Source: Pedobacter nototheniae
GTDB taxonomy: Bacteria > Bacteroidota > Bacteroidia > Sphingobacteriales > Sphingobacteriaceae
Length of the DNA: 64,000 nucleotides
Assembly: GCF_004335085.1 (NCBI RefSeq)
Contig: NZ_RQRS01000002.1
Span: 186,001 to 250,000, forward strand
Reading direction: 5' to 3'
The stretch's first letter is position 1; the number at the start of each line of letters is the position of its first letter. Of the stretch, positions 35,477 through 44,843 are shown piece after piece. The notes under the pieces are model-generated. The model had not been told where the DNA came from. It did no database searches and was given only the letters and a program-made list of their open reading frames with translations. The translations under genes were made by a program, and so were the position numbers.

Positions 35477-36725
35477 AATTAATTATTTTCATTATTGCTG
35501 CAAATGCTTCTTTTCTTTCTTTTAAATGTTTTAATGCCGGATTTATCCGTCGTGTAACTTTTGAAACATCTTTTTCCATTGCCACATTATTTATATCCAT
35601 ATATTGCCCATTAATAACACTACCAAAACGCCAAAACCAACATGATGTATCTGCTGCTACTTCTAAATCGGTAGCTACTTTTGATTTATTCTCTCCCGAT
35701 ATATTGATTATTGCATTTTTTTTATCGTTTGAATATTTAATATAATTTTCTTCTAAACTTATTTGTATGAATCCCCTCCCTCTATATGGATCGTATTTCT
35801 TTACATAATCATTATCCCCCTCTATTGTCTTTGTAAACCATTGTGTTTCAACAAACATTTGTGATAAAAAATGCATTTTCTTAATACATGTATCTATCTC
35901 GTATTTTGAAAAAGCTAGATTTAAGACTTCGGTTAAATTTTTAAATGTCTGGTCTTTTTTTTGCACAACTTCATTTGAATATTTACACTTAGTAGCATTA
36001 TCAAAGAATAACTTCTCTTTGTGTAAATTATACATCGGATATTCTTTTCCGCCATCCTTATAAAAAGAATTTTTCCTAATTGTTATAATCAAATTCTTTA
36101 ATTCCTCCACAGTAAAATCCCTATCACAATAACAACTAGAAAAAATTACCTCACCACAATAAACATTGCTTACACCGCCATCAAAAAATAGGTCGTTGTC
36201 ATTGGCATAAAACTTTATTTGGTGTATCTTTTTAGTCGCATCGATTTCTAATTCAAAAGTGTCACCGTATTTTTTGTCTTTTAATTCGTTTCTTATTATT
36301 TCTTTTCCGTTTCCATCAAAAAACACAGCGGTAATGTTACCACCATCACTATCGTTAGCTTTAGGATTACCTTTAGTTACGTTGAATTTTAGTTTTGCAT
36401 TCCCCTTATTAACAAGCAGTTTTATTTCCTTAACTTCTGGCTTACGGAGCTTTTCTTCAATACAAGCATCTAAAGTCAAGGTTTTATCTTTTACAACTTT
36501 TATGTTGTACTGATGGTCATTGCTTTCAATAATGTTTACAACAGGAATAAATGCATTATCCAGATCCCTTTTTTCCTCTTCCCAATCTTTAAAGTAATGT
36601 GTTCCTTCGGCAGTATAAATTACTTGCCTACTTTCATGAGTTATCTGCTCAAAATCTTCAGTATAGGTTTCTGATTCAACTAAAAAGCTTTCAAAAATTC
36701 TCGTAATGGTTCCTCCAGGTCTCAT
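35448..36725 (-). CDS. T6SS effector: shared N-terminal marker domain plus GH19/endolysin-type muramidase
   Basis: 425 aa. Residues 1-63 form the marker segment shared with the effector at 32199. Residues ~100-195 are beta-rich (IKFYANDNDLFFDGGVSNVYCGEVIF). Residues ~205-425 resemble GH19 chitinase/phage endolysin domains: FLSQMFVETQWF (286-297, Glu293 as likely catalytic acid), YDPYRGRGFIQISLEENY (311-328), CWFWRFGS (362-369) and VTRRINPALKHLKERKEAF (390-408). It would cleave peptidoglycan in the target periplasm. It starts 2 bp after the VgrG stop, so it is likely loaded on that VgrG. The following lipoprotein is the likely immunity partner. There is no signal peptide, as expected for a T6SS cargo. 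Confidence 0.8.
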   Translation of the reverse strand: MRPGGTITRIFESFLVESETYTEDFEQITHESRQVIYTAEGTHYFKDWEEEKRDLDNAFIPVVNIIESNDHQYNIKVVKDKTLTLDACIEEKLRKPEVKEIKLLVNKGNAKLKFNVTKGNPKANDSDGGNITAVFFDGNGKEIIRNELKDKKYGDTFELEIDATKKIHQIKFYANDNDLFFDGGVSNVYCGEVIFSSCYCDRDFTVEELKNLIITIRKNSFYKDGGKEYPMYNLHKEKLFFDNATKCKYSNEVVQKKDQTFKNLTEVLNLAFSKYEIDTCIKKMHFLSQMFVETQWFTKTIEGDNDYVKKYDPYRGRGFIQISLEENYIKYSNDKKNAIINISGENKSKVATDLEVAADTSCWFWRFGSVINGQYMDINNVAMEKDVSKVTRRINPALKHLKERKEAFAAIMKIINYENACINKI

Positions 36726-36727
36726 GT

Positions 36728-38614
36728 TTACCCGTGTTTAGTGGTTTCTCCGGTTTTAGAATTAATATCTCTCTTAGAATTAAAGACAATTATATCATCC
36801 GTTTCAGATTTTTTTTCTCCACCATGCTCCTTAACATCTTTGGCCTTTGTTTGTCTTTCGCCCAAAGCTACCTCCAAAATATTAGCTGCTCTTAGTTCAT
36901 AATCAGCTCCTGCATTACTGGTAATCATAGCCCCTGCAGTTTCCGAAATATTTATACCAGCCAAACTAACAATGTTTAAACCTGCATTTACATCGACATT
37001 TAAAGCTGCGTTGATGATTACGTTGGCGCCTGCGTTCATGGTAATATTTTGTGGAGCATTAATTGTTATGTTGCCTGCACCATCCATGTACCAGCTGTTT
37101 CCACTGGGATCGGAAACCGTAATACTTCCCTGGCTATCATCATCATTTAATGATATTTGCACCCCACTTCTTGTAGTGATGGTTTTAAGGTGATTTTTAC
37201 TTTTTCCACCCGCAGCAATTTGTCCATGAAAAGCCGATCCTGTTACAAAAGGTCTGTCTGGATTACCATTTTCAAAATCAACCATTACCTGGTCGCCAAC
37301 TTCGGGTATAAACACAAAACCTCTATTTTGCGCAACCGAATTGCTTTTGCCAGCATCAGGGCTTAATACCCTAATCCAATCCGTTTCATGTCTTTCAGAT
37401 CGAATAAGTTCATCATGCTTCCATCCTATAAACTCTACAACCACACGCCCTTGATTTACTGGATCGTTATTTTTAACAACAAGAGCTAGCATAGGATAAG
37501 TGATAGGTTGTTCAAAACCCATTTTTAACGGCACCTCTGCTCCAGCTGGTATTGCTTTAAAATTATTGCTATACATACCGTTAATAAGTAATTCATGCTC
37601 AGCATAAATAATACGCATTTGAGGATGTATAGAACTTTCACCTTGCCGTTTAAATTCAAAATTGACAAGTGCTCCTATGTCAATTCTTAAATTGGTTGTT
37701 TCGCCTTCCATTAAATAAGAAGTAGCAACATTGGATGCAGCGATAGATTTAGCTTTTGCAGTAAGAATTTCAGCATTGGCGGATAGCATCTGAATGGGTA
37801 TGGTACTCTTTTCATAATACAACTTTCCTGAACGTTTGTAAGCATCTTGTGCAGTTGAACCAATATTTCCATTATAATTTTTCGCATCTTGGTTCAGCTT
37901 TCTATCATTGGCGGCATCGTAGTCGACTATTGTTGATTGTACGGGAACTGTAAGTAATGATAAACTCACTTTTGTACAATCGCTACCATAAATTAGTGGA
38001 ATGGGTGACTCATTTTTAGCGGCACCAAAAATCACTCCTTTGCCATCACAGTAAAGCCAGTTTCCAGTAATGTCAGCTAAGCGTTTAAGATAATTCCATG
38101 CAGTTTCGTTAAACCTTGAAGAATACGCCAAAACAGGATTAGCTTTTATGGTATTAATAAGATATGTACGCATAATTTCCATTGGTTTACAAAGCGTACT
38201 TACTACAGTTGAGAGGTTTTGACTAGTAAAACTTTCAAAATGTTTGGCTCCATCTAGCAAAATAGTTGGCGAAAAGCCTTTTAATTCTAAAATTCCCTCG
38301 GCAAGCCCATCATTCACTAATTTTACTTCAGTAATGATAAATTTATTTTCTAGTGGATTATCTTGTGGATTGCTTACATTAAAAATAGATACCTCGGTTA
38401 GCTTTCCGAGCAGGGATTGAGCATCTTCAATAACAAATAAGCCAACTTCCTGAATAACCTCATGCTTAAAGTGCATAGTAAGCTCATTATGCTTGCCAAT
38501 GTGTTGTTTAATATTAACTTTTAGGATAGGAGATATTTTTTTATTATCAATGTACACCCAACAGCCCACGCGTTGAGGTTCTGTTAAATAGTGCATTTTA
38601 TTCTGTTGTGCCAT
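36728..38614 (-). CDS. vgrG: VgrG (TssI), T6SS spike protein
   Basis: 628 aa from the ATG at 38614 (MAQQNKMHYL); the longer frame begins with TTG. The gp27/phage-tail-hub region covers about 1-370. The gp5-like OB domain follows (VEFIGWKHDE, DWIRVLSPDAG, GFVFIPEVGDQVMVDFENGNPDRPFVTGSAFHG). A beta-helix of repeating INAPQNITMNAGANVIINA-type segments and a charged, probably flexible tail (GERQTKAKDVKEHGGEKKSE) end the protein. It forms the puncturing tip with a PAAR-like cap. The tail sequence is copied before the second effector, suggesting that the tail or its DNA marks the effector insertion site. Confidence 0.96.
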   Translation of the reverse strand: MAQQNKMHYLTEPQRVGCWVYIDNKKISPILKVNIKQHIGKHNELTMHFKHEVIQEVGLFVIEDAQSLLGKLTEVSIFNVSNPQDNPLENKFIITEVKLVNDGLAEGILELKGFSPTILLDGAKHFESFTSQNLSTVVSTLCKPMEIMRTYLINTIKANPVLAYSSRFNETAWNYLKRLADITGNWLYCDGKGVIFGAAKNESPIPLIYGSDCTKVSLSLLTVPVQSTIVDYDAANDRKLNQDAKNYNGNIGSTAQDAYKRSGKLYYEKSTIPIQMLSANAEILTAKAKSIAASNVATSYLMEGETTNLRIDIGALVNFEFKRQGESSIHPQMRIIYAEHELLINGMYSNNFKAIPAGAEVPLKMGFEQPITYPMLALVVKNNDPVNQGRVVVEFIGWKHDELIRSERHETDWIRVLSPDAGKSNSVAQNRGFVFIPEVGDQVMVDFENGNPDRPFVTGSAFHGQIAAGGKSKNHLKTITTRSGVQISLNDDDSQGSITVSDPSGNSWYMDGAGNITINAPQNITMNAGANVIINAALNVDVNAGLNIVSLAGINISETAGAMITSNAGADYELRAANILEVALGERQTKAKDVKEHGGEKKSETDDIIVFNSKRDINSKTGETTKHG

Positions 38615-38655
38615 ATAAGTTTTGTTAAAATAAATTCGTAATCCTTTGTGTAAGC

Positions 38656-39720
38656 TCAATTGTTTGTCGCAATAACGCCCTGCATTTTTTTTAACTCAAC
38701 CTTTTTGCCCTTGGTAAGCAGGTAACAGCGGTAATATCGGTTCGCTCTATCTATATCTACAATTAGTTCTCCTTGCTGGTGAGGATCATTGCCATAAACC
38801 TCAGTATAAGCCTTTAACATTTCATCTTCATTAAATATTACAGGTAACCAAAAGTTTGATAGCTGTTTTGTTTCTTCATTAAGGATGCCCCAATCGATAT
38901 AAATTTCATGTAAACGGGCACATTGTTTAAATGGATTCTCGCTAATGGCTTTTAAAAAGCGGACTTCTTCTTCTCCGTTGCTGTACACAAGTGTAATTTC
39001 GCGAGGATTGACTTCTACCTCCTGATCGAAACGAACAACAGGATGCCAGTTAAAACGCTCGCGGTAGGTGTCCCATAAACCTAATGGTACATCATGCTCT
39101 TTAATATATTTTATGCCTTCTTCACCCAAAGCAAATTTTGAATACTCGCCAGGCTTTTCCAATTCTGGATCTAAAGAGTAATTAAAATTCTTTAAATCGA
39201 ATTTGGTTTTGCGGGCTTTAAAATGGGCCAACTCAACCGTAATACCTTGTGGCCCCCGGAGCCATACCGAAACCGTACCACCTGGTGCCATCCCCGCTAT
39301 TATGGTGCTGTAAGTATAATGCCGTGTACTATCTCCCCCAAGCCATGATTCATATCCTTTTTGAAAAAGCGCAAGCATTTTATCATAAGGCAAGGTAAAG
39401 CTACCCTCGTAAAACTGATCTTCAGCATAAGATAACCATTTAATATCCAGTTTAACAGGCAGCAACTTCGGCTCTCCGCTTCCTCCTGAACTAATGCCAT
39501 TATGTCCCCAATGATTGGTGGGGCTTATAGGTTTACTTAGTGCACCTCCGCCCGAACCATCTACTGCTGTAAAACTTACGGTTACAGGTTCTGCCGGATA
39601 ATTTGCTGGTGATGAGGCACCACCTTCCCATTGAAATTTTTCGTCCATTTTTTTTTGTTTGCATGCTAATAAACTACAGGTAAGAAGTATAAGCAGGGTG
39701 AGGTTAAATAGTTTTTTCAT
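38656..39720 (-). CDS. DUF2931 lipoprotein, copy 1 (immunity candidate for Tle1)
   Basis: 354 aa. The signal ends in a lipobox (LLILLTCSLLAC). The mature part matches DUF2931: FQWEGGASSPANYPAEPV, GEPKLLPVKLDIKWLSYAEDQFYEGSFTLPYDKMLALFQKG, GMAPGGTVSVWLRG and a C-terminal DIDRANRYYRCYLLTKG. DUF2931 proteins are outer-membrane or periplasmic lipoproteins often found next to T6SS phospholipase effectors (from memory). It starts 1 bp after the effector stop. The downstream half differs substantially from copy 2, while the ends are almost identical. Confidence 0.82.
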   Translation of the reverse strand: MKKLFNLTLLILLTCSLLACKQKKMDEKFQWEGGASSPANYPAEPVTVSFTAVDGSGGGALSKPISPTNHWGHNGISSGGSGEPKLLPVKLDIKWLSYAEDQFYEGSFTLPYDKMLALFQKGYESWLGGDSTRHYTYSTIIAGMAPGGTVSVWLRGPQGITVELAHFKARKTKFDLKNFNYSLDPELEKPGEYSKFALGEEGIKYIKEHDVPLGLWDTYRERFNWHPVVRFDQEVEVNPREITLVYSNGEEEVRFLKAISENPFKQCARLHEIYIDWGILNEETKQLSNFWLPVIFNEDEMLKAYTEVYGNDPHQQGELIVDIDRANRYYRCYLLTKGKKVELKKMQGVIATNN

Positions 39721-39721
39721 A

Positions 39722-41854
39722 TTAGCCGGCTAAAATTAAACGTGTACGTTTACCATTCTCTATTCGTGGGTAATTTACCTTTACATAATTTCTGTTGTAA
39801 TAAGCATTCCAATGCAAATATTTATGCCGTAATTCACGTAAATCACGTTGTTCCTGCATCTCCTTTTTACATGGATCGCTCCAATTTGCTGAATCTTCCA
39901 TATCTGTATCATGCTTTTTTAATATTTCAGCAAAATATTTAAAGGTTAATGCTGGTGCTCCATTAAAGACTTGTGCATGTAAGCGTTTTTTTGTATCTAA
40001 TAGCAAAGGAATATTTTCTATTAAATACTTTTTTTCAACAGTGACCTTCAGTATAGGAATAGGATTATTTTTAAATCTGGTCATATTTAAATTTGTCATT
40101 ATTTCGGCCATTAAATGACAGGGTATAAAACTATATTTATTAGATATGGACTGTTTACGATGACCTTCGAGCGTAAAACCCCGGAAGTAAGAGTTGCTAG
40201 AATGTGTGGTTAACTCATCGGCAGCAAACCAACCCTGATTAATTAAATCCAATCGCTCTGCCTTAATAAATTTTTCGTTATTATTATTAACACCTTCTTT
40301 AGTATCGTTTACAAGCATTTGTGTGCCTGCTTGGGTATTGAATACAACTAAATCGCTAAAATTATCGGCATAACATCCTCCAACATCACTATGCACCCCA
40401 GGCAAGCTAAAACTTTTGCTCAGTTTACCTGATTTATTAAATAATTGACTTAGCTGCCCTGGTGTTTCTCTTGCACTACGGATATCGGTTAATGAAAAAT
40501 TCCCTCTATGTTCATCGGCTGCAGTAAAATGAAAAATAGTTCTGGCTTTAGCAATGGCATTTAAGTGCAGCTCTGCGGTATCATTTTTAAACATTTCTGG
40601 TGCATCGGTTCCAGTATCGGGCATAGAATTGATTAATGCAGCATTATGATAAGAAGATACCGTATCGTATAAACCTGCAAAGCGAATTACTATGGTTTTT
40701 ATTGTTACGTTGGCTTGCCTGCAATATGCACCCAAATACCCGTATTCGGGAAAATCAGTTAGTTTAATGTCTTCATTTCCTTTAATTTTATTTCCTTGCT
40801 CATCTTCAAAGCTTAAAACCGCTTTGTTACCCATCTCATCTTTTTTATCTATACTTTTTTGGGCGGGTTTGGTTATTTCATGAATAAAATGCCGGGCTGC
40901 AGCAGCACCTCTACTGAAACCAAATAAATCAACTGTTAATATATTTACTTCTTTTATGTTATTCTTTTTAACAATACTTGAAGAACTTAACGTATCAGCA
41001 ACTAACTGACAGGCATGTTTTACACGAAGTGGTATTCCTGTGGAGCCTTTAGCTAAACCTGCTCCAGCTTTTGTATCATCTTCCTTTTGCCAGGTCGTGC
41101 CCATACCCTGAATATATTGTGCAAAAACATATTTATCTTCATCCTGATTATAATTATTATACAAACGGGCTACATTAGAATACTCATTTTCATAACTACT
41201 GGTATGGTCATCTTTATGTATTTCTTTATAAATTTCGCTTTGCATTTTACGTTCGTCCGTATTATGAAAGTTATTGCCTGTACCATCAAAAAACATAGCC
41301 ATTGTTACATTTATGACCGAACCAACAGGTTGAACAGGCGTTTTTTTAGCAGAGCCTAATTTTACCCGGCCTACACCTTTGGGTGCCACTGTTAAAGCAT
41401 CGGCTTTTAGTTTTAACTGATGGGTATTAATTAAAGGGTTAATTGATTGTAATACACCCTTATTGGCATTGTTAAAGTTTTTTTGACTGGTAACCGCAGT
41501 TTGCCCATGCCAAGTTACATTAATACAATCTTTAGCACCAAAAGCGCAGCTCGCTTTACTATTATCGTGTAAGGGATGCCCCCCGTTTTCTATTTGTATT
41601 TTTGTATGGATATTACTCCACTCTGTTACGTTTACTTTACATGGATTATTATTCAGTTTAGCACATGAACCAAAGAAAGGAGCCTCAAAGGGCTGCCCTA
41701 TTTCTTTGTGGGTGGCCATCAGCTTTTTAATGCCTTTCTCATCATTAATATAATGCTTGCCTTGGGTGAGCACTTTTAATTTAGCCGTGGCTTTACCAAA
41801 AGTGCACTTACAGGCTGCACCAGCACATAACAGATAATTATCTTTCGTAACCAT
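39722..41854 (-). CDS. T6SS effector: PAAR-like (DUF4280) domain fused to Tle1-type phospholipase (DUF2235)
   Basis: 710 aa. Residues ~6-118 are a DUF4280 PAAR-like cap with repeated Cys/Gly motifs (LLCAGAACKCTFG, FFGSCAKLNNNPCKV, GGHPLHDNSKASCAFGAKDC). A ~60-residue linker leads to an alpha/beta-hydrolase of the DUF2235/Tle1 type: MFFDGTGNNF (187-196), nucleophile elbow GFSRG (312-316, Ser314), a central FAGLYDTVSS, and SLPGVHSDVGGCYADN. It should cap the VgrG spike and hydrolyse phospholipids in target membranes. Having PAAR and toxin in one chain means the effector rides directly on the spike. It is flanked by two DUF2931 lipoprotein genes, with no signal peptide of its own. Confidence 0.9.
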   Translation of the reverse strand: MVTKDNYLLCAGAACKCTFGKATAKLKVLTQGKHYINDEKGIKKLMATHKEIGQPFEAPFFGSCAKLNNNPCKVNVTEWSNIHTKIQIENGGHPLHDNSKASCAFGAKDCINVTWHGQTAVTSQKNFNNANKGVLQSINPLINTHQLKLKADALTVAPKGVGRVKLGSAKKTPVQPVGSVINVTMAMFFDGTGNNFHNTDERKMQSEIYKEIHKDDHTSSYENEYSNVARLYNNYNQDEDKYVFAQYIQGMGTTWQKEDDTKAGAGLAKGSTGIPLRVKHACQLVADTLSSSSIVKKNNIKEVNILTVDLFGFSRGAAAARHFIHEITKPAQKSIDKKDEMGNKAVLSFEDEQGNKIKGNEDIKLTDFPEYGYLGAYCRQANVTIKTIVIRFAGLYDTVSSYHNAALINSMPDTGTDAPEMFKNDTAELHLNAIAKARTIFHFTAADEHRGNFSLTDIRSARETPGQLSQLFNKSGKLSKSFSLPGVHSDVGGCYADNFSDLVVFNTQAGTQMLVNDTKEGVNNNNEKFIKAERLDLINQGWFAADELTTHSSNSYFRGFTLEGHRKQSISNKYSFIPCHLMAEIMTNLNMTRFKNNPIPILKVTVEKKYLIENIPLLLDTKKRLHAQVFNGAPALTFKYFAEILKKHDTDMEDSANWSDPCKKEMQEQRDLRELRHKYLHWNAYYNRNYVKVNYPRIENGKRTRLILAG

Positions 41855-41890
41855 TTTATTTTAAATAAATTCGTGTTTTTTGGTATAAGC

Positions 41891-42952
41891 TTAATTGTTA
41901 GTTGCAATAACACCCTGCATTTTTTTTAACTCCACTTTTTTACCTCTGGTAAGCAGGTAACAGCGGTAATATCGGTTAGCTCTATCTATATCTACAATTA
42001 GTTCTCCTTGCTGTTGGGGATCATTGCCATATACCTCAGCATAAGCCTTTAACATTTCGCTTTCATTAAACTTTATCGGAAGCCAAAAACCTTTTTTTTC
42101 ATGTGTTGAAGGGTCAGTTATATCCCAATCGATATAAATTTCTTTAAGTCTGGCTTTCCTTCCGAAAGGGTTATCGATTAAGCTTTTCAAAAACAAAGCT
42201 TCGCTTTCTCCATTGCTATAAACTAAATCTAAATGATTGGGTTCTGCTTTAAAAGATTGATCTAAGCGAACAACTGGATGCCAGTTAAAACGCTCACGAT
42301 AGGTATCCCACAAACCTAAAGGTAAACCGTGTTCTTTAATATATTTTACACCTTCTGGACCTAGCATTCTTTTGCTGTAAGCACCCTGTAGCTTTAACTC
42401 ATCTATTAAATCGTAATTAAAATTATTCAAATCGAATTTAGTTTTGTGAGCCTGAAAACGTGCTACCTCTACCTCATAACTTCCTCCTGCCAGCCAAACC
42501 ACTACTGTGCCTCCTGGTGCCATTCCTGCAGTAATGGTATTGTAATTATCGTGTCGCGTGGTATCTCCCTGTACCCATTCTTCAAATCCTTTTTGAAAAA
42601 GTGCTAGCATTTTATCGTAAGGCAAGGTAAAACTACCCTCATAAAACTGATCTTCAGCATACGATAACCATTTAATATCAAGCTTTACAGGCAGTAACTT
42701 CGGCTCTCCACTACCGCCAGAACTAATGCCATTATATCCCCATGTATTTGTTTCACTAATCGGTTTACTTGGTGTACCACCGCCCGTACCATCTACTGCT
42801 GTAAAACTTACAGTTACAGGTTCTGCCGGATAATTTGCCGGTGATGAAGCACCGCCTTCCCATTGAAATTTTTCGTCCATTTTCTTTTGTTTGCATGCTA
42901 ATAAACTACTGGTAAGCACTATAAGCAGGGTAAGGTTAAATAGTTTTTTCAT
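41891..42952 (-). CDS. DUF2931 lipoprotein, copy 2 (immunity candidate for Tle1)
   Basis: 353 aa, a duplicate of the gene at 38656. The first ~150 residues and the last ~35 (YGNDPQQQGELIVDIDRANRYYRCYLLTRGKKVEL) are nearly identical, but residues ~155-290 have diverged strongly (GGSYEVEVARFQAHKTKFDLNNF, LKLQGAYSKRMLGPEGVKY). The similarity continues past the stop codon into the next ~35 bp, showing a true segmental duplication. A lipobox (LLIVLTSSLLAC) is present. The diverged middle could give different toxin specificity. Confidence 0.82.
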   Translation of the reverse strand: MKKLFNLTLLIVLTSSLLACKQKKMDEKFQWEGGASSPANYPAEPVTVSFTAVDGTGGGTPSKPISETNTWGYNGISSGGSGEPKLLPVKLDIKWLSYAEDQFYEGSFTLPYDKMLALFQKGFEEWVQGDTTRHDNYNTITAGMAPGGTVVVWLAGGSYEVEVARFQAHKTKFDLNNFNYDLIDELKLQGAYSKRMLGPEGVKYIKEHGLPLGLWDTYRERFNWHPVVRLDQSFKAEPNHLDLVYSNGESEALFLKSLIDNPFGRKARLKEIYIDWDITDPSTHEKKGFWLPIKFNESEMLKAYAEVYGNDPQQQGELIVDIDRANRYYRCYLLTRGKKVELKKMQGVIATNN

Positions 42953-42955
42953 GAT

Positions 42956-43801
42956 CTAATCGTTAAATAGAATACCCCATCCACTTTTTCTTTTCTCCAT
43001 ATTATTTATCATTGTCTGTTTCTTTATTTCTGTTTCTTCATTAAAAACTTCATTTGCACTAAAAGAAAATGTATTCTTTTTTTCGCTTTCCGTTATGCTT
43101 ATAGCTGCCTCTATATTTCGGATATGGTATTTTTGATCATCAATATCATAATGCACTTTTATTTGTCCGCTTAAACTATCTAAATATCCCTGAGCCACTT
43201 TTAACGACCCGTTAAAAATTTGGCTATGCCTTTTTAATTCATTTTTTTTAGCATTTAATAACCAAATCCCAGAAAAAACCTGATGATTATCGTAATTAGG
43301 TAATGACAGTTTTATTTCTTGTCCTTTCACATTGGTGAAAAATAAAGAGAGAAAAATATCATTTGTAAGTATGTTACTAAGTGCACTTTGTGTTTTTAAG
43401 CTCTCACTTATCTGCTCCATATACTCGGTATTAATAGATCCACCAAATTTTTGTTGCAGTAGTTCATATTCATCATTCCATCGTTGCTTAATTTCATCAT
43501 AATTAAGTATGGAGATTAAAAAACCAGAGCTATCAATGCTAAATTTAATAGGGTAAAGAAGCTCTAAACAACTTTTACTTAAATCATACAATGGATTATC
43601 AATCAAATCATTATTAATAAAAAAATCCTTTTTATCGATTTCCCAATATGTAACTCCGTCGTTAACTTCCACACAACATAATTGCGTTAGATTTTGCATA
43701 CTTTGCTCATTATCATCTATCTTAAAGGTAAATTTGATTGCAAAACAGGTACACCAATTCTGATAATGTTGAAAGAACTGAGGATTAAGTTTTTTAGTCA
43801 T
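42956..43801 (-). CDS. Unrecognised T6SS-linked cytoplasmic protein, 281 aa
   Basis: No signal peptide, membrane helix or known motif is seen. The N-terminus is aromatic and Cys-containing (FFQHYQNWCTCFAIKFTF), the middle is mixed alpha/beta, and the end is charged, closing with KRKSGWGILFND. TssK in the same locus ends KKGWSILD, a similar tail. It lies between TssP-like and DUF2931 genes with 3-4 bp gaps on each side, so it is part of the T6SS operon. It could be an adaptor for loading the Tle1 effector or a structural accessory; neither is shown by the sequence. Confidence 0.6.
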   Translation of the reverse strand: MTKKLNPQFFQHYQNWCTCFAIKFTFKIDDNEQSMQNLTQLCCVEVNDGVTYWEIDKKDFFINNDLIDNPLYDLSKSCLELLYPIKFSIDSSGFLISILNYDEIKQRWNDEYELLQQKFGGSINTEYMEQISESLKTQSALSNILTNDIFLSLFFTNVKGQEIKLSLPNYDNHQVFSGIWLLNAKKNELKRHSQIFNGSLKVAQGYLDSLSGQIKVHYDIDDQKYHIRNIEAAISITESEKKNTFSFSANEVFNEETEIKKQTMINNMEKRKSGWGILFND

Positions 43802-43805
43802 TCAT

Positions 43806-44333
43806 TTAGTTCTGTTGAATCCCTTGTTCTATTGTCCTAAGTTGATTCAGTCGGGTTTCTTTATCTTTGTAACCGATCTGACATTGGTCAAGCTGAGATT
43901 GAAAAAGCTTAATATTTTCCATCTTTTTCTTCATAACCAGCATGTCTTCGAAGTGCATTTTTTCAAATACTGCCATTTGTTTAAAACCTATAAATCTGGG
44001 ATCTCTGTTTGACAAATTTTCGTAATAGCTATTAAGCGTATTAATTTGATTCTTTATGTCAATTTCGAGTACTAAGTTGGTTGGCACATTTTGCAACCCT
44101 TCAATTTTCACTAATACAGAATCGTACAAAGGCACAGCTTCCTTTTGTTTTTCTAAAAAGAATTGCTCCTGATTAATAAAAGATACGTCGCTATAGCTTG
44201 CAGTTGAAAAAGGATTAGGACTTTTTCTAAAAATAAGTGCCATCAAAATTCCAGTAATTACAACAAACATGATGACGAGATAAATAAAATAATGTCTCTT
44301 TTCTGTATGATTAAGCTTTATTTCTTCTTCCAT
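43806..44333 (-). CDS. Single-pass T6SS membrane protein (TssO/TssP type)
   Basis: 175 aa: a cytoplasmic N-terminus, one helix (about 14-36, HYFIYLVIMFVVITGILMALIF), then a coiled-coil-rich periplasmic region (DMLVMKKKMENIKLFQSQLDQCQ and LNQLRTIEQGI). The size and topology match the small TssO/TssP envelope proteins particular to Bacteroidota T6SS. It pairs with the similar gene at 44340, 6 bp away. Which of the two names fits cannot be decided by eye. Confidence 0.65.
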   Translation of the reverse strand: MEEEIKLNHTEKRHYFIYLVIMFVVITGILMALIFRKSPNPFSTASYSDVSFINQEQFFLEKQKEAVPLYDSVLVKIEGLQNVPTNLVLEIDIKNQINTLNSYYENLSNRDPRFIGFKQMAVFEKMHFEDMLVMKKKMENIKLFQSQLDQCQIGYKDKETRLNQLRTIEQGIQQN

Positions 44334-44339
44334 TTTAAT

Positions 44340-44843
44340 TTAATTAAATGATCGTCTTGTTTTTCCTGATATATCAGAACTTATTTTTCTGTTCTTCTGG
44401 ATACAATCGTTCAAATCTTTTTTCATTAATTCTTCTCTAGTAGAAATCCTTACAACAGAATCTTTCAAGAGCAAAAGTTTGTTCAAATTTTTAGTTAACC
44501 GGGCATAAATCGTAAAGTTGGCTGTACTATCGTTCCCTATTGTTTTCACTATAGATTCTTTATTATCAGAAATATATTTTGCCAGAAACAGTGTATTATC
44601 TACGCGGGTTCTATCCAAATAAGTCATCTGCAGATATAGAGAATCTATTTTTTCATTTAAGGCAATTTGTTTGTTAACGATAGTTTTATAAGCCATAATT
44701 CTATTATTGAAAGCTGCTCTTTGTTGTTGGGCAGCCCAGAAAAATAGATATACTGATACAATCGAAAAGGAAACTAAAACACCAAATAGCAACCAGAAAT
44801 GAGTTGATTTTTTATAAATTTCTTGTACATTTTTTGCTTTCAT
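44340..44843 (-). CDS. Single-pass T6SS membrane protein (TssO/TssP type)
   Basis: 167 aa with one membrane helix (about 15-35, FWLLFGVLVSFSIVSVYLFFW) and a long helical periplasmic part. It resembles the neighbour at 43806 in layout, not in sequence. The start codon overlaps the end of the upstream lipoprotein gene by one base, indicating co-translation. By context it belongs to the envelope-spanning complex that replaces TssJLM in Bacteroidota systems. Confidence 0.65.
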   Translation of the reverse strand: MKAKNVQEIYKKSTHFWLLFGVLVSFSIVSVYLFFWAAQQQRAAFNNRIMAYKTIVNKQIALNEKIDSLYLQMTYLDRTRVDNTLFLAKYISDNKESIVKTIGNDSTANFTIYARLTKNLNKLLLLKDSVVRISTREELMKKDLNDCIQKNRKISSDISGKTRRSFN

